Shown piece after piece: positions 1-10,979 of a stretch of 64,000 nt of DNA (positions are counted from its first letter, which is position 1; the number at the start of each line of letters is the position of its first letter). The position numbers and the translations under genes are program-made. The DNA lies in NCBI RefSeq assembly GCF_963678635.1, contig NC_087064.1:41817165-41881164 (forward strand), read 5' to 3'. Under the pieces are notes generated by a model. It worked only from the letters and a program-made list of their open reading frames with translations, ran no database searches and was not told the DNA's origin. Source of the stretch: Symsagittifera roscoffensis (Eukaryota; Xenacoelomorpha; Acoela; Convolutidae).

Positions 1-687
1 ACAGTAAGTGTTAACCATGGATCATGGTTGTTTAGTTGAAAATACTTTCAGAAATAGTTTTATCAATAAAATAATTGGATTAAATTACTAACTTTAAAAT
101 GGTTGGAGTTGGGTGATATTTTATTATAAATCTGCTTAATGCATTAGTCAACCGACATTTAAAAAAATCTAGTGTTTTTCACTTCTGAGAAAAATTGGTT
201 TTAATTTTTTGTTCTGACTTTCAAAGAAAATGAGGAATTGTTATTGATATGATTGACTTGGTTTTTATTATTAAGACCATTTATACAAAGAATGTTGACT
301 GTGTGTGAGTATCGATCCAAAAATCTTATCTATTCAAGCGAGTTTGTTTCCACTAGACTACACTGCAGTTGGATTATCTGCTCGGTTGATAATCAATAGT
401 TGCAGTACACGCATTGTTCAATCGTGGCAACTTGTTTGCCCACAATTTTGTTCCAAGTTGAATCGACTCCAACTTATTGGTCATATTATTCCGACTCAGT
501 TTTTAGGTCTCTACGTTTGATATTGCAAGTACAAAATTTATAGTTTAACAAAATACTCGTCCATACCAGTTGCGAACAGTCGAAACTTTTACGATTTGCA
601 CTGATGACAATGGTTAAGTCCTTGCTTTTATATTCCGCATGTGCATAATCAAGTTCAGTAATAAACAACTTTCTGAATTCTTTTACA

Positions 688-905
688 GTTTGCGGATTCC
701 GCTTACAAATTTTGCGGATTCCACTTACATTTGCGGATTCCAATTACATTTTGCGGAAACCACTTACAGTAGCGGAATCCAGAACAACTAGCTGTATTTG
801 CTTTTTGCGGAATCCGCAACAAATTAAATGTGCCTACAAAATTTACATTACAAGTTTATGCACGCGGAATCCACGTAAATCTTGTATGTGGAATCCACTT
901 ACATT
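688..905. repeat. GCGGATTCC / GGAATCCGC minisatellite, copy 1
   Basis: Degenerate units of about 20 bp built on TTTGCGGATTCCACTTACAT occur several times. The core GGATTCC is the reverse complement of GGAATCC, and both orientations occur, the first half mostly GGATTCC and the second half mostly GGAATCC. It lies in the 3' flank of the duplicated exon. Confidence 0.75.
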
Positions 906-1226
906 TTTGGAACATATTTAAATACTTGTCTCTGCAATCCAGGAACATACAGCGGTAACTGGCAATTGGTGTTCGTTTAAGAGATAGTCGCTGACGGTGA
1001 GTTTGATTCAACATACCATGCTGCCAAGCTACTTCTATCAAATTTTGATTCGAAACTTCTTTGAACAATTTGTTACTCAAAATAATCTTCATGATCATGA
1101 TTACACAATGAAATCAAGAAGAGCTTTGAAGCTCAAATTGAATGTGTACATTACTAATTGTCTGAAAATGGTGCGCCGCCTTTTCTGTGTAAGAAAAAAC
1201 ATGAAAAGTAATTATTTATTTCTAAA

Positions 1227-1944
1227 TTAGATAATGTATTTGAGATAAATAGAATTTACGTGGACTTTAATCACGGCTTCAAGTTCGTTTAACACACGAA
1301 TCAACTGAGCAATTGGATCTCGTTTCAGAAGTCCCTGCAGTTTTTCAGGGACCAATGAGTAATTTGACTGCAAGTGGATCAAACGATTCGAGAAAAGACT
1401 AGAACTTTCTAGAAGATCTGATATTGAAATCTGAGATTCGTTCAGAATTTGTTCAAGTTTCTTCGGACTAGTTTTTGTTTTGTTTCTCCTGCTTTTCCTG
1501 TGCGTTTTCACAGATTTCGTCGACGTGAAAGAATTATCACAATTTTGAAGCGACGTGTTGAGATTGAGAGCTCCATTTGATTGAGCGGTTTGTTTTGTTT
1601 GTCTAATCTGCTGTCGGAATGAAGTAATAAAATCGGACTTTACTCTTTCAAGGGTAGCCTTTGAAAGGTCCACTGACAAGTCACTCTCAGTTCTGCTATC
1701 GTGTAGTTTGCAAACGTCGGGAACTTCAATGGCGGTTTCAGGAATCTCTTGATTAAGATTCCTAAGATCCCTCATACTTAGTTTATTAGTTTTCAATTTT
1801 TGACAACCGTTTTCGGTTTTAGAGAAACTTTCGTTCAGGTTGGAACGTGTAGAGATTTCGTCCACAGTTTCGAGCTTCTTTTCGATCTCATCTTCAAAAA
1901 GTGGCACTGAAGGTGTTCTTGTTGACGTCTCGCTTTTGACAATG
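1227..1944 (-). pseudogene. Truncated duplicate of the last exon of the host gene
   Basis: An open minus-strand frame encodes a near-identical copy of the C-terminal part of the protein encoded at 3591-4939, with only a few substitutions (for example Val to Leu in the segment before EKLQGLLKRD). It ends with the same stop. The homology, and with it any link to upstream exons, breaks at 1944, so there is no splice acceptor and no plausible start. It is a duplication by-product rather than a separate gene. Transcription through it as an alternative 3' end of the neighbour cannot be excluded. Confidence 0.8.
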
Positions 1945-2851
1945 TCTGTTTGTCACGCTATCATTTTTTGGCCGGATAGATTCGTGCAACTTCTTACTCT
2001 AATACGTATCTTAATCTTACTCATAAATATCATTGTCTCAATTGATCTAGTGTATACTGGTATTTGCGAGATAAAATATCAGGAATTGTTCTGAAGGGTA
2101 AGACTCTTTGCTAAATTATTCTGTTCTGTTGCTGAAACTATGAGTTGTTTCAGCCGTACAATTTACAGTAAGTGTTAACCATGGATCATGATTGTTTAGT
2201 TGAAAATACTTTCAGAAATAGTTTTATCAATAAAATAATTGGATTAAATTACTAACTTTAAAATGGTTGGAGTTGTGTGATATTTTATTATAAATCTGCA
2301 AAATGCATTAGTCAACCGACATTTAAAAAAATCTAGTGTTTTTCACTTCTGAGAAAATTTGGTTGTAATTTTTTGTTCTGACTTTCAAAGAAAATGAGGA
2401 ATTGATATTGATATGATTGGCTTGGTTTTTATTATTAAGACCATTTATACAAAGAAGGTTGACTGCGTGTGAGTATCGATCCAAAAATCTTATCTATTCA
2501 AGCGAGTTTGTTTCCACTAGACTACACTGCAGTTGGATTATCTGCTCGGTTGATAATCAATAGTTGCAGTACACGAATTGTTCAATCGTGGCAACTTATT
2601 TGCCCACAATTTTGTTCCAAGTTTAATCGACTCCAAGTTATTGATCATATTATTCCGACTCAGTTTTTAGACCTCTACGCTTGATATTGCAAGTACAAAA
2701 TTTATAGTTTAACAAAATACTCGTCCATACCAGTTGCGAACAGTCGGAACTTTTACGATTTGCACTGATGACAATGGACAAGTCCTTGTTTTTATATTCC
2801 GCATGTGCATAGGCAAGTTCAGAATTAAACAACTTTCTGAATTCTTTTACA

Positions 2852-3068
2852 GTTTGCGGATTCCGCTTACAAACTTTGCGGATTCCGCTTACATTTGCGG
2901 ACTCCAATTTCATTTTGCGGAAACCACTTACAGTAGCGGAATCCAGAACAACTAGCTGTATTTGCTTTTTGCGGAATCCGCAACAAATTAAATGTGCCTA
3001 CAAAATTTACGTTACAAGTTTATGTACGCGGAATCCACGTAAATCTTGTATGTGGAATCCACTTACAT
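2852..3068. repeat. GCGGATTCC / GGAATCCGC minisatellite, copy 2
   Basis: Second copy of the minisatellite at 688-905, carried by the tandem duplication, with the same unit order and a few substitutions. Confidence 0.75.
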
Positions 3069-3578
3069 TTTTGGAACATATTTAAATACTTGTCTCTGCA
3101 ATCCAGGAACATACAGACACAAAATTGTGCGCCTATCCAAAGCACAGTTTGGCCTCGTAATTTTTTGATTTTTGCTTTTACTTTTTACGTACTTGTTTCA
3201 ATTAATACTTAGATTGAAAATTTGTTCGTTTATCAGTTCTAACCACGCACAAAAAACACTAAATTTGCAAAAAACAATCATAATACCTGTGGTCGGATTA
3301 TCCTGTGCTAATTAGGCGGTAACTGGCAATTGGTGTTCGTTTAAGAGATAGTCGCTGACGGTGAGTTTGATTCAACATACCATGCTGCCAAGCTACTTCT
3401 AACAAATTTTGATTCGAAACTTCTTTGAACAATTTGTTACTCAAAATAATCTTCATGATCATGATTACACAATGAAATCAAGAAGAGCTTTGAAGCTCAA
3501 ATTGAATGTGTACTTTACTAATTGTCTGAAAATGGTGTGCCGCCTTTTCTGTGTAAGAAAAAACATGAAAAGTAATTA

Positions 3579-3584
3579 TTTATT
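3579..3584 (-). promoter_or_regulatory. Candidate polyadenylation signal AATAAA
   Basis: AATAAA on the minus strand starts 7 bases after the stop codon of the host gene (stop at 3593-3591). The same motif follows the duplicated exon near 1215-1220. Such a short 3' UTR is unusual, so a signal further downstream is also possible. Confidence 0.4.
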
Positions 3585-3590
3585 TCTAAA

Positions 3591-4939
3591 TTAGATAATG
3601 TATTTGAGATAAATAGAATTTACGTGGACTTTAATCACGGCTTCAAGTTCGTTTAACACACGAATCAACTGAGCAATTGGATCTCGTTTCAGAAGTCCCT
3701 GCAGTTTTTCAGGGACCACTGAGTAATTTGACTGCAAGTGGATCAAACGATTCGAGAAAAGACTAGAACTTTCTAGAAGATCTGATATTGAAATCTGAGA
3801 TTCGTTCAGAATTTGTTCAAGTTTCTTCGGACTAGTTTTTGTTTTGTTTCTCCTGCTTTTCCTGTGCGTTTTCACAGATTTCGTCGACGTGAAAGAATTA
3901 TCACAATTTTGAAGCGACGTGTTGAGATTGAGAGCTCCATTTGATTGAGCGGTTTGTTTTGTTTGTCTAATCTGCTGTCGGAATGAAGTAATAAAATCGG
4001 ACTTTACTCTTTCAAGGGTAGCCTTTGAAAGGTCCACTGACAAGTCTTTCTCAGTTCTGCTATCGTGTAGTTCGCAAACGTCGGGAACTTCAATGGCGGT
4101 TTCAGGAATCTCATGATTAAGATTCCTAAGATCCCTCATACTTAGTTTATTAGTTTTCAATTTTTGACAACCGTTTTCGGTTTTAGAGAAACTTTCGTTC
4201 AGGTTGGAACGTGTAGAGATTTCGTCCACAGTTTCGAGCTTCTTTTCGGTCTCATCTTCAAAAAGTGGCACTGAAGGTGTTCTTGTTGACGTCTCGCTTT
4301 TGACAATGAATGTATTTCTGCTGTCATTTGCTTTTTTCGGAATTGTCATTTGTTGAGATGCATTCAGACTTGAGTTCTCATGAGCTTTTCCATTTTTTGA
4401 ATCGTTTGAAACAGTCAACGCTTGTTTAAATTCATCCGAAAATCCAACATTTTCGTAGATACTAGAATTAACCGAGTCTCTTCCCGAACACGCATGTGTC
4501 TTGCTTTCCTTCGAAGCTAAATTATCGCGTTTTCGTCTTACTGAATTATAAGCCTCGGATAAATATTCATCCAAGTTGGTCGAATTATCTGAGTTTCGTT
4601 CCATTTTCAAAAATTGAGGTGAGTATAGTTTTCCCAGCGGTTTTAACTGTAGATGATCTCCATTTACTTTGGTGTGCAAAGTTGGTGTAAAGCTTAAGTT
4701 GATCAAATTTTGGGAATTTGGAGAGTTTTCTGGAATTTTGTTGACGTGGGAAAGAGTTCTTTCGCCGATCGAACTTTTGAACAAAAGGTTGATGAGCTTC
4801 GGAATATAATTGGAGCATCTAAACACTATTTGAGCCATCAGCTCCAGTTCGTGGAATAAGGTCTCGATGTCTTTCTGCAGTTTTTTGTTTTCTAGGAAAA
4901 GTTCTTCCGATTCTTGCTTCCATTTTTTACAGTGAGAAG
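3591..4939 (-). CDS. Host gene exon 3 (last exon)
   Basis: Opens after TTTTTTTTCAG (CAG at 4942-4940) in the phase required by exon 2 and runs 448 codons to TAA at 3593-3591. An in-frame ATG at 4838 exists, but the 33 codons upstream are open and have good helical character, so the splice model is preferred over an internal start. The C-terminal part is duplicated at 1227-1944. Confidence 0.75.
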
Positions 4940-7900
4940 CTGAAAAAAAAGTTTATTTTATCATTTTTTTTATCATACTTAAGCATTACTTGGAGCGAAA
5001 AAGTAGACTGGGAAACCATCATGGTGAGAGCCAGCATTAAAAACATCATTTGTGAATCTATTCAAAACATCATTTGTGCATTAAAAACATTATTTGCGAA
5101 CCTTTGGGTTAAACTAAAAGATCATTTGCCTGTTTGTCCAACAAAAACATTTAGGCACGACTAGAGGCAGTTCACTTGGAAGTCGTCTAATCCTGTAATT
5201 TTCCGCTCCCATGGCAATGATAGCGTCTGAGAACGAGCTCTCACTTGACCTTTAGCTTCAGTTATACCTCAGTCTATTCTTTTATTGATGGGAACATTTA
5301 GGGAGGGGGGGCGGATTCCCCCCTCCCATCAGGGTCAGGGATTCGACCCCCTGACGACCCAAAAGGTCCACCCTTTGTACTATTTTGAGATACCCATTTT
5401 TGGTACCGGACCTTAAACTTTTTCAAAAGCGCCTGCGGCGCCAATATATATTAAATTTGATGGGGAAGCGCGCCGAAAAACCGCGCCTTTTTAGTCAACA
5501 TTTTTTGGCATGTGTTTTCAATTTTTTCAAAATTTTGCCCGCGTTGCAGAACATTTGGCCTAAGCTGGGTCTTTTTAGAGCTTTGGAAGAACTCAAAAAT
5601 CAATTTGGTCGACCTAAAAAAAAATGTCGGCAAATGTTCGAATTTTTTCGAGAATCTGCCCCCCCCCCCCCTCTCGAGAAAATCCTTCATACGGCCCTGG
5701 TTTAAATGAAAATTACCTCTGTTAATTAGTAGATAGTTTCATTTATTTTGTTAATACTGTCGTGTTATCCTCCATTACCTAATTTTTTCGGATCAACCGT
5801 ACATACCACCCCTTCACCTACCCCCAATCGATTTAAGGGGAAAAAATGAAATTTTCCTTTGCTATTTTTTGGGGAAAATATGAGAAACGAACTATGGTCA
5901 GATCGAGGGGATAGCCTTTCTTAGATCCTCTGCAAATCGCAGAAACCACAATTAATACTTAGGAAATTTTAACTCAAATCCGACTATCAGGTGACCGGTT
6001 TTCTAGCAGACCGGTTTTTCAGCAGAAAAAAAAAGAAATTCAAGTCTTTTCGCAGACTTTGAGTGAGAGCTTGTGGAGCCAGCAAAAATTGACGCATAAT
6101 TGATGGACTGAAGTAAAATGGCGCGTCATCTGGGGTTGAGTTTCCCTAATTAAGGCAATTATCTCACGGTTTGTCAACAAAGTTCGAAGCAAACAAACTA
6201 GTTTAACGGCAAACACTATGATTCACTGACATTATTCCTCTCGAGCCAGATGTAAGCAATCGTATTCGACTTGCCAATGCCGTGTTTGAAGTTAGCCTTC
6301 TGACTGTTTAATTGTGTCTGCTGAAAAACCTAGCCCCCGACTAGCATAATCGTATTCGCTTCGAAGTTGAATGGGGATCAATCGTTTAGCAGACAAATAT
6401 TTTAGCATGAAAATTGAAAATTTAGTCTTTTAGCAGATTTTGATTGACGGGCAGTTAGCTGGGGCTGGGGCGCCAGTAAGTCTGGGTTTAGCATAATTAT
6501 TTCTTTGTAAATAAAACATGCACTCATTTTAGCGCGTTGAATTGAAGCGCAGCGTTTATAATTGTTCTGACTCTGCTAAAAAACCTGTCTGCTAAAAAAA
6601 CCGGTCTGCTAAAATCCCTAGCACCAAGTCGAATGATCCAGACGGTGAACTTAATACGTTATTATGAGAGAAACAGCAAACAAAGCAGACCCAAGGCGAA
6701 TAGTGTTAGGTGAGTATTGAGTTACTATTTATTACAGCAGTTAGTCTTATTTTTTTGTTCCGATTTTCGTAACGAAAAAAAAAACGGAATATTTGGGCTT
6801 GGGTGGGTTTTTTTTCTTCAGACAAACTCTGAATTTTTAACTAGCCATTTTTGACGGAATTTGTTTATATCTTTTGAAAGCTATTGTTGTCTTGAGCTTA
6901 AATTTGAAAAAAAATTTCACCTGTGATCATTTTTGTTACAGTTAAGGGGGTTTAAAGACTACTATTTTGGCCAATATACATCGTGCTATTAACGCGTAAG
7001 TGGAGATTTAATCCGTCTTAAAATTCACTCCATATTGATACACGGAAGCTTGCATGCCATAATTGATTTGTTAATAGGCGCAAAATTTATCAATTTGTAC
7101 TTAATATGGCATGTTGCGGATGTTTTCATTTAAAAAATCTCACTAAATTAGAAAAAAAAATTATTTTTTTAACATTTTAAATATTTCATGTTATTACTGC
7201 TCCACAGACCTTAAAAGGTAGTCGGAACATTCAGGGCTTCGCCATGATACGCGCAGTCTTGTTCGATTTGAGGACAAACACGGAGTGAAGTATATATTCG
7301 TTTACCGCCCAATTTGTTCAATTACCCGCCGAAATGTTTTCATTTTGTTTGTCCTGCTCGTTATTAAGTTCACTGTCTAGATCGGTTACTTAGCTGTATT
7401 TAGACAACTGCGTATTCTAGTAGTCAGTAAGCAGACAAATCCTGTATCAACCAATCAGAACCGACACAAGGAAGAAACTAATAAATAAGTATTAATTATT
7501 GTGAAAGTTTGCCTTCTCATCTCGATTCTGATTGGTTCATACAGTATTTATCTGCTTTCTGACGAGTAGGAATACGCGGTGGTCTAAATACAGACCGCAC
7601 TCCGTCTCGATCAAACCCGTCGCTTTGTCATTCACCGCTTCGAAAATAGACAAGAACTTACCAAGGTTGCGATGACTGGCATCGTAACAAGTTCCGTTCA
7701 AATTCCCATCTAAGGTATAATATTTCCCATTGTCACCCATTCGGCTTGCACTGGTGCCAACTGTTCTCGTGTCCAGCGACTGGTTCAGCCTGTCTCGGGT
7801 GGTATTGGGCCGACTGTATATATGGCTGGCATATGGATCTCCCGACTGAGAGGGGAGGGGATGAAGATAGTCAAGGGCTTCACTTCGGGTGGGCCGTACG

Positions 7901-9250
7901 GCAGGGGCGGCGTAGGAGTTATTCAGCTGGTGAGGAGGAGGCTGTTGTTGTCGGCGGCTAGCTCTCGACGAGTATCTATCTGTGTCGTACAGTTGCTCGT
8001 CTTCGCTGGCTGAACTACTGCTGGAGTATTCCATGTCTTGACGCATAAGCAGGTTGGCTGCTTAAAACACAAGTATAACAAAAAGTAATATCATTTTGAA
8101 ATGATCCAAGGAAAAATTATTTTACTGAGAGAACATAGTAATAGAGAACATCGCAAAAGGGATGGAATTTTAGACAAACAAAAATTAATATTTTGTCCAC
8201 CTGTTTTGTTAGATCGACCAAAATTGTTTTGATAGACCAGAAAGACCCTTTTTCACAAAAACTTCTGCGCTGCAGCCAAGCTTTTGCAAAATCGTGCCAT
8301 AAAAGTCTTTTCGAGCTATTTTTGAAAAAAAGTACTTGAACACCTTTTTTTGCGAACGCTCGCGTCTTTCAATTATCATACAATATATAATTCAAGTTTA
8401 CTTGGCAGAAGTTTGGATATCATAAAGAGCAAGAAGGTCCCCCTTAAATCGCCGATTGACAAGATAATCAGCTTTTTTTCATAAGAAAACAAGGATAGCC
8501 GGTTGCTGTGTGAGTAGCACTGATTGTTCCGACCACATTCCTAAAAACTACAAAAAAATGTTATCTTCAAATTAGCGTCGTTTCTTCTGTGTGGTGGTGT
8601 AATTACAGAATTATATAAAGGCGAGAAAATTAGGCATAGATAAAACACAACAGCTGTCTTCAAAAATTCAAAACTCAAAAATGTTTACTTATTTTTTGCA
8701 CATAAATTTTTAATCTTGTATGATAATTTCTACGGCCAAGAAAGCTTCAAAACTGGTTTTCTTTTTAATACAATAATTATCTTTTTTAGCCTAAATAGCC
8801 AATATTTATTTTTAACGAACGTTTTTCGATGGCTTCACTCGATCGAAATTGGACTAAAACTCAAAAATTTTTGAGCCGGTTTTTCTCAACACTGGGAAAA
8901 CTTTTTTGAAATTTTAAAATGTTGTTCGAATCACGACTGAGAGGGCTTAAATTTGATATATCATGCAACCCATTTTGATTATTATTTGTACCTGCTTTTG
9001 CGTGGAAAACAAGAAAAAGAAAAATTTGAAACACACCCGAATACAAAGTTCATCCATATTTTTCAAATGATCGGAAAAAATTACAACATCTGAGCCGCTG
9101 AGCATGAGTCGGTGAAAGTAACGTTTCTAACTTACATGCATTGAGTCTGTTCTGTGTGGTTGTTCGTGCTGAGGACTTCTTCTGTTTTCTGCCGGATGGT
9201 TCCGAGTTATTCTTTGTCGACTTGGTTCGCAGAAAAGAAAAACCAGCCAT
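3591..9250 (-). CDS. Three-exon host gene, coiled-coil and Ser-rich protein of unknown function
   Basis: The model is exon 1 at 9250-9136, exon 2 at 8057-7662 and exon 3 at 4939-3591. Donors are GTAAGT in both cases. Acceptors are TTTTAAGCAG and TTTTTTTTCAG. All junctions are phase 1 and keep one frame, giving about 619 residues. The protein starts MAGFSFLRTK with a basic, Ser/Thr-rich N-terminus. It continues with an acidic Ser-rich stretch (SSSSSASEDEQ), a His/Pro/Gln-rich linker, a short heptad-like helix at the start of exon 3 (KKWKQESEELFLENKKLQKD) and a long Ser/Asn/Lys-rich tail with a basic patch (KTHRKSRRNKTK). No catalytic domain, signal peptide or membrane segment is visible. I do not recognise the family; a cytoskeletal, junctional or centrosomal scaffold is only a guess. 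Further exons inside the 2.7-kb intron cannot be ruled out. Parts of the gene have been duplicated at both ends. Confidence 0.7.
4940..7661 (-). other. Intron 2 of the host gene, transposon-filled
   Basis: No convincing exon was seen. It holds a C/G-rich stretch with homopolymers (5300-5345; run of C near 5650-5661, ending CTCTCGAGAAAATCC) that resembles a dispersed repeat, and the inverted-repeat element at 5992-6612. Open frames at 5385-5709 run through homopolymers on both strands and are not credible genes. Confidence 0.55.
5992..6612. mobile_element. Small non-autonomous element with terminal inverted repeats
   Basis: The left end (5992-6028) contains GACCGGTTTTCTAGCAGACC and a second GACCGGTTTTTCAGCAGA. 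The right end (6572-6612) contains the reverse complements TCTGCTAAAAAACC and AACCGGTCTGCTAAAA. Each end thus carries two copies of a block of about 18 bp in inverted order. There is no coding capacity. The layout fits a MITE or foldback element of about 620 bp. Target-site duplications were not established. Confidence 0.6.
7662..8057 (-). CDS. Host gene exon 2
   Basis: 396 bp: two bases completing a codon, 131 codons and one trailing base. It is bounded by acceptor CAG at 8060-8058 and donor GTAAGT starting at 7661. It encodes a polar segment beginning NLLMRQDMEYSSSSSASE, followed by poly-Gln/Pro and Arg/Ser-rich linker. A broken duplicate lies at 13316-13490. Confidence 0.7.
8058..9135 (-). 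other. Intron 1 of the host gene
   Basis: Runs from GTAAGTTAG at 9135 to TTTTAAGCAG at 8058. AT-rich with no repeat structure of its own. Mostly present again, with a deletion, in the duplication at 13491-14390. Confidence 0.6.
9136..9250 (-). CDS. Host gene exon 1 (start exon)
   Basis: The frame is open from 9304, and ATG at 9250 (MAGFSFLRTK) is the preferred start because the upstream residues (MHQRKSSETS) look like translated leader. The exon ends in AATGCAT before GTAAGT at 9135, leaving one base that combines with exon 2 to encode Ser. The exon is missing from the second copy of the 5.4-kb duplication, where about 540 bp are deleted. Confidence 0.65.
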
Positions 9251-9304
9251 GGTGTCGTATGTGCCGCTTCTTTCACTCGTCTCACTTGATTTCCGCTGAT
9301 GCAA

Positions 9305-10979
9305 TTGTGACTATTTTTAATTCAACGAAATAAAATTTTGCAAAAAAACTTAAGGCAAATAATATGTATTTCCTTGTAAAGTTTTTAACTTCTTGTAAAG
9401 TTTTATTAAATTTTGCGCGAAGCTTAATAATTTCTGCGAGAAAATTAGCTCACACTAGTTAATAGCAAATTAGCATCTTAGTTTTTGGATGATTTATTGA
9501 AGCAATCAAGAGAGTCTATTGAATGGTATCAAATTAAATTTATTAGCTCGCAATGCTGGTATACCGAAAAGCGATATATATTTTGTAATTGTTATACCAA
9601 GATTCGAACCAATTTTTGGACGCTTTCCTCTGCCGAAGCTTAAAGAGCCTCTTTTCAGATAAAACAGCAAGATCAATATGAAAGTGGCCGCTTTGCTTTA
9701 ATAACTTTCAAAGGAAAGGCAGGTAGGTTATTCACTATGAAAGTGTGCTCTAATTCCCGGTTATAATCCAATTGTAACCTTCGATTATGAACGATAGAAG
9801 TTTGCTGTGCTAGGTCGCTATAGGGATTTAGAAGCAATATTAATTGTATTATCTTTATAATGAGCTAAAGAATTAACAATTTGGGTTATTATTTGAGGGA
9901 AAATTTGGTCTTACCAAGCGTTTTCCACAGAGTCGCAATGTCCATAGTTGTGGAACCCCTGAAATAAATTGGACTCTAAGATCCGGTGTCAAAGAGATAA
10001 GAACCTCAAAATGATCGATTTTAAACTAAAGCTCTTCCAACCCGGAAATAACTTTCTTTGCAATGCCAAAAATTAATTCTTTTAGTGTAAACAAAGAAAA
10101 TGTGACAATTCTTTTGGGATTTCAAGAATAATTTGATGATTTTTGAATAATACCGATCAAACGATGATAGATTCCAACGTCAATTTGCGATTTTTTGCGA
10201 TTCCTTAAAATTCACTCAATGACTCATGTAGAAATGATTTTTTTTTATCGAAACAATTAAAAATCGCACCCTTTTTGGATTCCTGGCAAAACAAATCCCT
10301 TCCCACTTTTGATTGTGGGAATTTAACAAAATTTGAATCGTTTAAAAGATAAAAAGGAATTAACTCTAGCGAAAATACTTACACGCGGAAAAACTGCGTC
10401 GGTACAGACAATGCTTCATTTATCACCGGAACGGAAAAAGCACTTTGATTATCAAGTGTATATTGTAGTATGTAAATGGACTGGATGATTTGTTAAGGTT
10501 GCTCGAAAATGTAGTGCAAGGAAGCTATAACAGTTCATTAAACCTCAGAAGTTTAAATAGAAAACCATACTTAGTTTATACGTGACCAAGGCCAACATAA
10601 ATGTTTACACAAAAGTCAAAACACCAATTTTTGTTCAAATCTTATTTTCAATCAAGTTGAACATTTTGATCAAAATTGAGATTTATGGTTCAAGACTACA
10701 GTTTTAATTTAGATTATAGCGTCTGGTAGCAAAACTCAGCATGTTTGACTGTTCAAAATATGAACTAATCTTGATAGGAGTCTGTCAATCTCAAATTATG
10801 ACAAAATAGCACCCTCTCTCCCCTTAGTTTCTCTCTCACTCTCATGCAGTAGTTTGCGAACAGGAATTTGATCATTTAAGGTCAGGTCAAGCAAACATAA
10901 ATATGATTTCGAATATGATTGAAAGTCTGCTGAGAGGGAGAAGTGTTTAGTTTTACTGCAGTAGTGCGCAGAGTTAGGC
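9305..10979. other. Upstream flank of the host gene, no gene seen
   Basis: AT-rich sequence between the start exon and the satellite array. It would contain the promoter if the model is right, but no specific element can be named. It is duplicated at 14390-15918. Confidence 0.5.

Larger units (their letters stand above)
1..1944. repeat. Tandem segmental duplication, copy 1
   Basis: This stretch matches 2165-4308 almost base for base at an offset of 2164, changing to 2364 after position 952 because copy 2 holds 200 extra bases (3117-3316). The match ends abruptly after the motif GCTTTTGACAATG at 1944 and 4308. The copy begins at or before the window edge. It holds the 3' flank of the minus-strand host gene and the last third of its final exon. 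Bases 1945-2164, between the copies, are unique and hold nothing recognised. Confidence 0.92.
2165..4308. repeat. Tandem segmental duplication, copy 2
   Basis: Partner of 1-1944. This copy is joined to the intact upstream part of the host gene exon, so it is the functional or ancestral one, while copy 1 is cut off at 1944. It carries a 200-bp stretch (3117-3316) absent from copy 1. Confidence 0.92.

Noticed and set aside
1-1944. A separate functional gene in the first tandem copy
   Set aside because: It lacks a start codon, a splice acceptor and the upstream two thirds of the exon.
5385-5709. Overlapping plus and minus frames up to 106 codons in intron 2
   Set aside because: They run through C/G homopolymers and T-rich repeat DNA, have no domain features, and both strands are equally open.
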